DNA of 64,000 bases from Gadus chalcogrammus (Eukaryota; Chordata; Actinopteri; Gadiformes; Gadidae), in assembly GCF_026213295.1 (NCBI RefSeq), contig NC_079431.1, positions 15,839,982 to 15,903,981 of the forward strand, written 5' to 3'. The notes under the pieces are model-generated. The model saw only the letters and a program-made list of their open reading frames with translations. It made no database searches and had not been told where the DNA came from. Each line of letters starts with the position of its first letter. The stretch's first letter is position 1. The position numbers and the translations under genes were made by a program. Shown piece after piece: positions 57,065 to 64,000 of this stretch.

Positions 57065-60000
57065 CCCCCTTCAATAAATGTTCTTCTCTATTTTTGTATT
57101 TTATGTGCATGTTCTTCTGTGTGTTTTCCTTTGTTTTTTTAAGCAACCTTTGAAAGGTTTTCAAAATAGTCTTTCACTCCCATACTCCTTTTCGTTTAAC
57201 AAAGAGATTTTTATTTGTTCTTCAGCCACGCTTTCTGTTCGCCGTTCACAACAGATGAGCGTCAAGCGGAGACGGGCTCTTTCTGCCTGGTCACGGCGGG
57301 GGCCACGCAGCGCCCTACCTGCTGCCTGGCTCGGAGCTAATCCCCCCTGACACATGTGGAGCACCCAACCACACCCCCACACACACACCTTTCACCCTGG
57401 TCCTCCTTGTTGTTGTCATCTCGCTGCAGCACTATGGGGCCCAGTAAGGGCAATAACCTTTGACCTCTCGCCGCTAACCTGCTCCACTTGTAGCAAAACC
57501 AGAGCAGCGCTTTTCTCTTCTTCATTGGCTGTTTTTATTCTCCTGCTTCTGAGCATGGTGAATGGTGATCACAGAATCCAGGTTCACTATCCCTCAGGGG
57601 CCCTGGCTTGGGGAGAGAGAGGGTTAGGTTGTACGAGCCCGAGTCCCGGGGTGTGCAGAATATGGCCCTCTCAATCCTGGCAACATTACTGCACACAACC
57701 GCTGCTCTTTGGGGAGGGGAGGGCAAAGGTGCCCCTGGTGCTCCCATAAAGTGACCCTAATGAGAGGGAATAGAGAGAAGCATATGTGGCTTGACCTTAC
57801 AGCGGAGCGGTTATTAACTGCATTGGCTGGGATCACAGCTAATAATGAGCTCTGGGAACATGTGAACAGAAACACAGTGGGGCTGCTCAGCCCCTTGAGT
57901 CTGGAGGAAATTATAATTGTCCATATTTTTAGACTGTGATCAGCAGAGGTGGAATAGCGTAGGAAACAGAGATGACTGCGTCACAGGATGCTGGGTTTTC
58001 ATTGGTTGGTAAGCTTTGTTTTGGTTGGGAAGATGTAGAATCAGCTGGCTGGTTAGACTGCATTCGGACAGTGGAGTAAACCTTTAACATTTTCCCTCTG
58101 GCTTTATTTATGGTCTCTCATAATTCATAATACTGCATTATGGGAAATTATTTATAACATTTTATCAAGAATGCTATTTTCTTATGAGAGGGACAGCCAA
58201 ACTATACTCACTGCGCTGTAAGTGGAGTGGAAGGGCTGTGTTGTACTGGTTAAAGTGCGATTTAGAGCCAGTTTTCAAACATTCTGATTCTCTTTTGTTC
58301 ATACTCCCCAATTAGCCCTTCCCTGTGCTATTTTGGCAGGGTATTCTTTGTGGCAAAGAATTTTTGATACTTCGAGATATTGGTCTTAATATTTTCATCT
58401 GAAATCTTTCCAGCCCACTGCTATAAACAAATATAAATAATGTCCTGTGGGTTTTTAAAGTTTGCCCCTAGGATGTTTAGAGATTACTAATTGTTTCTGA
58501 GACATTATTTCGGTTGTCTAGCCATTCACTGTTTTGCTGGACAGCCACTGTTGGGTGAAAATGTGCAGTTTACTTGTGATTTGAATGCATGGTGGGAATT
58601 TCACCATTGACTCCCAGTTCATATTACTCATAAAACAGCAAATGCAACGGATTTCATTAAAGGCTCATCAGACTCATTCGCCATAGGCTCAATCACCATC
58701 GTGTTACCTTATTCGGCAATAGATAAGAGAAAATCTGTGAAGAACTTTGTGTTTACCAATTTAAACTAGTAATATGAATTTAACTATCACTATGTAATGT
58801 TGTAATACACTAAATTCCGTAATGTAACCGATGGTACATTTTTGTGTATTCTCGTAATTTCTGTTATTATATTTTTGTTTGTTTAGATTTCATTAGATGG
58901 TTTCTTCCCCAAACCTGGAGCGGATTACCTCTCTACCAGCTCCTCCAGCCACGACAAAACGTTCATATTCATTAACAACCGGCCGGTTCAGCAGAAAGAT
59001 ATAATGAAGGTAATTTAAACGAAAACATAAAGCATGCTTATGAACGCCTCATTTCCAAACGTTTATGAAGCCCAACGTGACTCAACTCCTTATGCTGTTT
59101 TTTTGACCCTGCTGTAAACGCAGCTGTTGCGTCAGAGCTACACAGCCCAGTACCCGTCCGAGTCCAACCGGAACCGGTACCCGGTGCTTGTGCTCCAAAT
59201 CACCCTCCCACCCTCCTCCATCGACGTCAATCTAACCCCGGACAAGACCCAGGTTCTCCTTCACAACAAGGTATCTACCCAATGTTTCATACTGTTGACT
59301 GGAGATGGATGTGGAAGGCTTTAAATGTGTTACTAGTAAACATATTTTACAATGTAATGCAATAATAATCTGGGTTGGTATGTTCAGACAGAAAGTAAAT
59401 CAGGTAGTCCTCACTTGTAATGTGTTTCCAAAGTATGCAATACGTCAGAGCAAAAACATTCATTGGTCCTGTGGGTTTGAGTTGTACCTCAAAACCTAGC
59501 CTAGTGAAAGATGAACGTGATTAGCATTAGCAACACGCTCTGGCTCGCTCTCATCCTCTCTCTCATCTTCATCCAGGAGGCTGTGCTGGTCGCCCTGGAA
59601 GCTCTGCTGGTGTCTCTCTACGGCTTTCGCTCTCCTAACGATGCCACACCTGCTGAGAGAGACTCAACATACAACCAGCCACCGAGTCCTCCCCAGGCTG
59701 ACACTTCACCGGCAGAAGGAAACCCCAGAACCTCAGAGAGCGGTGTCAAAGGCCTGTCTCTCGACGCTGGCGACGAGGAGGATCCCAAAACAATACCGGA
59801 GGGTCGCGTCCCAGCGCCATCAACAGGGAACCTGAGAGGCGACGGGACCTCCCTGGACCACCCGACCACCACCAACAGCAGCAGCTCCTCTTCCTCCATC
59901 GCCGAGGACTGGATCATCAACCACATCTCGGGGGGCCTGCTGGGTGAACCTCATGACGACAACGCCACTCTGAGCGGGCCCGGCGACGCCCAGGGGGAAC

Positions 60001-62997
60001 TATTCGGCCCCGTGGCCGTCGTGTCGCGAGGGAGCGCCGCGGACGGGCGTCCGACGCTGTCGGCGGAGAGCTGGAGCCGCGGCGTGGCTCTGACCCACCC
60101 GGCGTCCGGAGCGCCCCTGCAGCCCGTCCAGATCCACCGGTCCGGGGACGCAGCCAGTGGCCCGCAGGGCAGCCCCGGCAAGAAGCTCCTCCTGAACGCC
60201 GTCACGGAGAACCGCGCGTCGCTGACCGCGTACGACCTCATCAGCAACCGCACGGCCCGGGCGCCGCTGTCCGCCGCTGCCATGCACGAGAAGGAGGCGC
60301 GGGCCGAGGTGCTGCGGGAGAGGCCCGCCGCCAGCCTACAGGAGGTCAGCGACGGCGTGCAGGAGAGGTGGAAAAACCTGCGAGAGGAGGAACGCACAAA
60401 GTGAGTTTCCAGACCCGTCCGTCTTCCAAGGCGTTCTTTCCATGGGTCGGGAGGGGGAAGGGCAGGCGGAGGAGGAGAGGTGGGGACAGGGGTGGAGGAG
60501 GTTGAGTCAATACCAGGCCGTATATCTTTATTTTTTCCAGACAACTGCCCCTTAACTTAAGGTAGGCCGTGATGCTTTCCACCTGTAAATCAGGTGGAAT
60601 ATCTTGTGTTTCCAATTTATGCCATGGGCCTGAGGAATTCAGGTGTTGGGCATCTGCCACAGGTTTGATATGAATTTGGAGTTCTGATATGCTTATGTGT
60701 CTGGAGTGAATATTCTAATAATTCCAATATAACGCGGGAAAAAATATTACGGTAGATTGCTGATCCTGTAGGAAAAAAAAAAAGGTATTTCTAGAAACAT
60801 TCAAATTAGCCAATTTAAATTACCGTTTTCTTCATCCTCCTGTTGATTTTCCCACAGAAACAGAAACTCCATCTAGAGTTTTCCTTGTGACTCAAACAAT
60901 CCCTTTTTGCTTCACACTCACATTGGAGAAAACACATAGGTCATCATGGTACCGAGCATTTTGTGTTTGCGTCAGCTCTTCTATGAATAACGAGTAGGAA
61001 TAAAGGCAAAGGGAGGTTTGAAACCTACCCAAGCACAAAATGAGCCCACCACTTGCGTAGACTCACGAGCTGAGTGCCACCGACCACAAGCCGATTCCAC
61101 TCTCACTGGACAGGTCGTATCAAACCATATATCAAACAGGACTATTAGTGAATCCTGTCACAAAGTAATTAGTGACGTCTAACAACATCCAGATGTACGC
61201 GGACACGCCAGTAAAAGAAAGAGCACACTGTATGCATCTTCCATCCCAGCTGGAATAATGGAGTAACAGCATTAGGGTGCACTGAACGCAATCGAGGCCA
61301 ATTATAATTTGGACCTAATTGTATGGAAGGAAAATGTGAATCAGCAATAGCTGCGAGACTTATTTAAGGTATGGACGGGCTTATGGAAAAAGACATCTGT
61401 TGAGAGTCCTGCCTTTCCTTACTGCCCTCTCGAACATGAAATAAGATGCGGCAACTATTTGGCTGCTTTCACCGCCACCGTTAAGTAGCACACCGATTCT
61501 AGGAGTTGGGCTTCACGGTGCTTCATGAAGCGTCTCAGCTGGTATGATAGACTGTGGAATAGCACATGTCAATGCCTGCCTTAGAATGTATACAAGCGCA
61601 AAAGGTTGTCAAACCTTTCATCCCCGCAAGAAAAATACGGCGAAAGCGTATATTGCGCAGCCCTTAAAAATATTCTCGTAGCAGCTCCTATATATTCATG
61701 TATACTATGCTTGTCCATGTAGTGGTCAAATTATCAGTTCTGTAGAAATGTGTGTAGGGGGGAATTCAATATACAGAAAGTAGTTGGAAGTCCACACTTA
61801 GCATAGAGGTAGTGTTGGCGTTCTGGAAATAATGCGAATTTGTCAACATCCAAAGATTTCATCAGTTCATCAACATTTAAAATACAAAAGGGTTAGAATA
61901 CTATTTTGTACTACTTTGAATACTATTCATCCCAAACACGATGAGTTTAAAAGATGGGTACTTTATATATCCCTGAAGGCAAGTAGAAACCCAGGATGGG
62001 GTTTCAGTAAGTTTTGATGACATGAAAAATAAAAATCCTTAAGACATTTTTTAACCCAGACCAGAAATTCGGGAATAATGATGACTTGATCATAAACCCC
62101 CTCTCCCTTCCCCTGCAGGTACGAGGAAAAGGCCAAGAAGCACCTGGTTCACCACGGCCAGCGCACCATCCTGGCTGCGGCTGGAGGGGGCCGGGAGGCC
62201 GAGAGCCCCTCGACGAGTCGCCAGCAGGGCCTGAAACGCAAGGCCCCGCTGGCCAACCAGCAGCTCCTCGACCAGCTCTTCTCCCCCCAGCCCCAGAAGA
62301 AGAAGACACCGGCGAAACCCCCCGACGTCAAGCCCTCACGCCCCCTCCCCTTCAGCGTGGCCGGCCTCAGGCAGGGGCTCCGTCGCCTCTGGTCCCAGAG
62401 CAGCGCCCCCCCTCCGTCGGGCCCTGCCAACGCGCCGCCGGGCCCCCGGCTAGTAAACCGGCTGGCCCCTGCGAGTGCCTGGGTTGTTTTATGTGGACGA
62501 GAGCTCATGTTGTTAAATCCATTTCGGGTGGAGGAGGCCTTGCTGTTTAAGAGACTGCTGGAGAATAATATACTGGCTGCCGTGGCTCTGCAGAACCCTA
62601 TACAGTTAACAGATGGGTAACGTATCCCTCGCTTCTCGCCTACCTGCCAAATGCCAGCCCGCAGTTGCCCTGCTCCTAGCTATAGTGGACGGGGTCATTC
62701 CATTTTCTTTTGCATGTGTACGGGATTCAGGGAGATCAGTTAGTACACATTTTGGCCTAACGTTAACACACAATAATGCTAATGTTTACATAAAGTCGAC
62801 GTAATCCAAATTCCCCAAAGATACAAAAGATTTCAGCAGCTGCTTTTGTTGTTTTGTTTCCCCTAGTCTTCTCGGGGGGAGTGAATACACTCAGGCCTTG
62901 TGTAACATGGCTCAAGGCATCCCTGAACTCCATGGAGGAGTCATCTTGTCTGATCCCAGACTCTTGGCTAATGGGTTTAAAATCAGATTGTTTCCAG
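51203..62997 (+). CDS. pms1: PMS1, MutL-type mismatch repair protein (3' end beyond window)
   Basis: MutL homologue that pairs with MLH1; its repair role is minor or unclear. Exons: 51203-51334, 52256-52438, 53363-53465, 53904-54067, 56199-56315, 58887-59009, 59124-59270, 59577-60400, 62119-62616, 62867-62997 (about 807 codons; human 932, so the C-terminus is missing). The GHKL ATPase is intact: [15 protein letters not shown] (N box), [16 protein letters not shown] and [10 protein letters not shown]. Exon 6 gives [13 protein letters not shown] and exon 7 [13 protein letters not shown]. The long exon 8 is low-complexity and divergent; at its end and in exon 9 an HMG box ([29 protein letters not shown]) follows. 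The final exons ([30 protein letters not shown]) begin the MutL dimerization domain. Intron 3 uses a GC donor. Confidence 0.95.
51335..51850 (+). repeat. Imperfect tandem duplication beginning at the pms1 intron 1 donor
   Basis: 51335-51480 and about 51727-51850 share GTAAGYTCTAACARGAG, GTCCATGAGG, GTTCCCCA, TTCGATTTCTGTG and CCCCACACA-type words in the same order, a period of about 390 nt. The second copy begins AACAGTAAGT, a donor-like sequence. Confidence 0.65.
51985..52115 (+). repeat. SINE-like remnant (pms1 intron 1)
   Basis: AGGTTTAATTCCCACC (52018-52033) is B-box-like, followed by GAACCTCAATGTCTGCAGTAG and CCTAACCCCTACCT, a phrase order seen in the sympk copies. Confidence 0.4.
52690..52800 (-). 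repeat. SINE-like remnant, reverse (pms1 intron 2)
   Basis: GGGATTGAACC (52741-52751) then AAGAACCTTTTGGC and CACCCTAACCAACC; same family as the reverse copy near 26590. Confidence 0.4.
56993..57060. repeat. (CT)n microsatellite (pms1 intron 5)
   Basis: About 68 nt of pure CT. On the minus strand it gives a spurious RERERE frame. Confidence 0.97.
60401..62118 (+). other. pms1 intron between exons 8 and 9
   Basis: 1.7 kb without a second plausible exon. The interruption falls in the middle of the HMG box (splitting a Lys codon). No repeat family was recognised. Confidence 0.5.
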
Positions 62998-64000
62998 GTA
63001 AACATCACAGACCCGTCATCATTTTGTAACACTTTTCACACATTTCACGTTTAGTAAATTATTGCATGCTTCGATCCAAAGTGACGTCAATGACCGGCGG
63101 ACAACAATCTATAAATAATTATCTTGCAATAGTATCATGTGCAAGTTAACAACTGCTTTCTGTTTTAGAGAGAATAATGAAGGTCTCTTTCAAGAGACAT
63201 TTTAATATTTTCAGACAGCAGTGATTTAAAGCGTTTTTGAGCTGCAGCATTTGTCCATCAGGACAAAATACATGTCAAACAAAAGTCTTGAGTAACCCAA
63301 TGCTGAGTAACTTCCATAATGGTGCACATTGCACTCATAAGTGGTACTTATGGTGCAGCACATTCAACAAATTCCACCAACTTAAAAACAATTGAATGCA
63401 TAGATTACAAATTCCATACCCATTGTTGTTACTCGTTTTCATGAATATAAAAATGAACATTCTACAGAAAAGCAATAGTTGATGACGTAACCGGGCCAAT
63501 CAGGGGCCGGGTCGGAGTTGATGACATAAAATAACGGCTTCCGCTGGCAAATCAATAATGCTGATAATAATCCTGAAGAAAATAGTGGTTATGTAAAATT
63601 AGTAATGGTTGCACAGCCATAATCGATTTATTGCAGAAATAGACCCAATAACAAGTATTAAATAAACAAGAATAAGAGTATGACCTAGCAGAGTTTCTCT
63701 GCGGAAAAGACGCTTCGCCGTTCTTCGACGGCCACGGGGCCGAATAGTTCCCCTGGGCGTCGCCGGGCCCGCTCAGAGTGGCGTTGTCATCAAGAGGTTC
63801 ACCCAGCAGGCCCCCCCCCGAGATGTGGTTGATGATCCATCATCTGTCAAGTAAAAAAGCAAACTCGGCAAACATATTGACACCATTACTTTCTACGAGT
63901 TACCTTTACCTTTACCATTGCTACATAGTTAACGTTAGCATCAACATCTCTTTACCTAACAAATATCCACTCTAGTAGCATGAATAGAAAATCATAGGCA
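62998..64000 (+). other. pms1 intron after the last visible exon
   Basis: Apart from the inverted exon fragment, 1 kb with no exon recognised. A small perfect hairpin GCAGAG-TTT-CTCTGC lies at 63688-63702 just beside the inverted copy. The remaining pms1 exons (end of the C-terminal domain) are expected beyond the right edge. Confidence 0.5.
63726..63838 (-). repeat. Inverted partial copy of pms1 exon 8 in a downstream intron
   Basis: The reverse complement of these 113 nt matches 59911-60021 of the long pms1 exon with about 95% identity (two substitutions near CCTCATGACGAC, extra Gs in one G run, one G fewer in another). It contains no splice site of its own and is a non-functional fragment. 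Confidence 0.92.

Noticed and set aside
59618..60544. Minus-strand 197- and 102-residue frames opposite pms1 exon 8
   Set aside because: Antisense of a long GC-rich coding exon; Pro/Arg/Ser-rich with no homology.
62004..62550. Alternative frames over pms1 exon 9
   Set aside because: The PMS1 frame with HMG-box and MutL sequence is clearly the real one.
63726..63838. Second pms1-like gene on the minus strand
   Set aside because: Only about 113 nt match, with no neighbouring exons; it is an inverted fragment.

Overview
The window is nuclear DNA of a bony fish, almost certainly a teleost. The genes are split into many short exons with GT-AG (occasionally GC-AG) introns. The predicted proteins are full-length vertebrate orthologues. 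The non-coding DNA is rich in dinucleotide microsatellites, short hairpin MITEs, tRNA-like SINE remnants and a DIRS-type retrotransposon. The species cannot be fixed from the sequence alone; the very long, dense (TG)n/(CA)n tracts are typical of gadiform-like genomes, but that is only a guess.

Layout from left to right. The 5' end of slc40a1 (ferroportin, minus strand, runs off the left edge) carries a textbook iron-responsive element in its 5' leader. A 4 kb divergent intergenic region follows. Next is a transcript on the plus strand that carries two proteins in series: asdurf (a small prefoldin-like protein) and then asnsd1 (asparagine synthetase domain protein). Converging on asnsd1 is an eight-exon minus-strand gene for a bacterial-looking sugar-phosphate nucleotidyltransferase. 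Then comes sympk (symplekin, minus strand), a complete 26-coding-exon gene of about 21 kb predicting 1294 residues; one intron holds a 5.75 kb decayed DIRS element. osgepl1 (mitochondrial tRNA t6A synthase, minus) follows. Two genes with uninterrupted coding regions come next on the plus strand, alkbh6 and adat3, then ormdl1 (minus), arranged head-to-head with pms1 (plus), which runs off the right edge.

The set slc40a1, asdurf/asnsd1, osgepl1, ormdl1, pms1 matches the gene neighbourhood I know from human chromosome 2q32, so this is an old conserved block. Into it sympk, alkbh6, adat3 and the nucleotidyltransferase gene have been placed in this lineage. Two tRNA-modification genes (osgepl1, adat3) and a nucleic-acid dioxygenase (alkbh6) lie together, but nothing in the sequence shows they are co-regulated.

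Exon coordinates were worked out by hand from splice signals, reading-frame continuity and remembered family sequence. For every gene the summed exon lengths keep frame, which supports the models. I found no wholly new biological system. The most noteworthy items are the inverted copy of part of pms1 exon 9 in a downstream intron, the DIRS insertion just inside a sympk splice donor, the coding minisatellite in symplekin, the nested transposon in asnsd1 with both target duplications intact, and the conserved two-protein asdurf-asnsd1 transcript.
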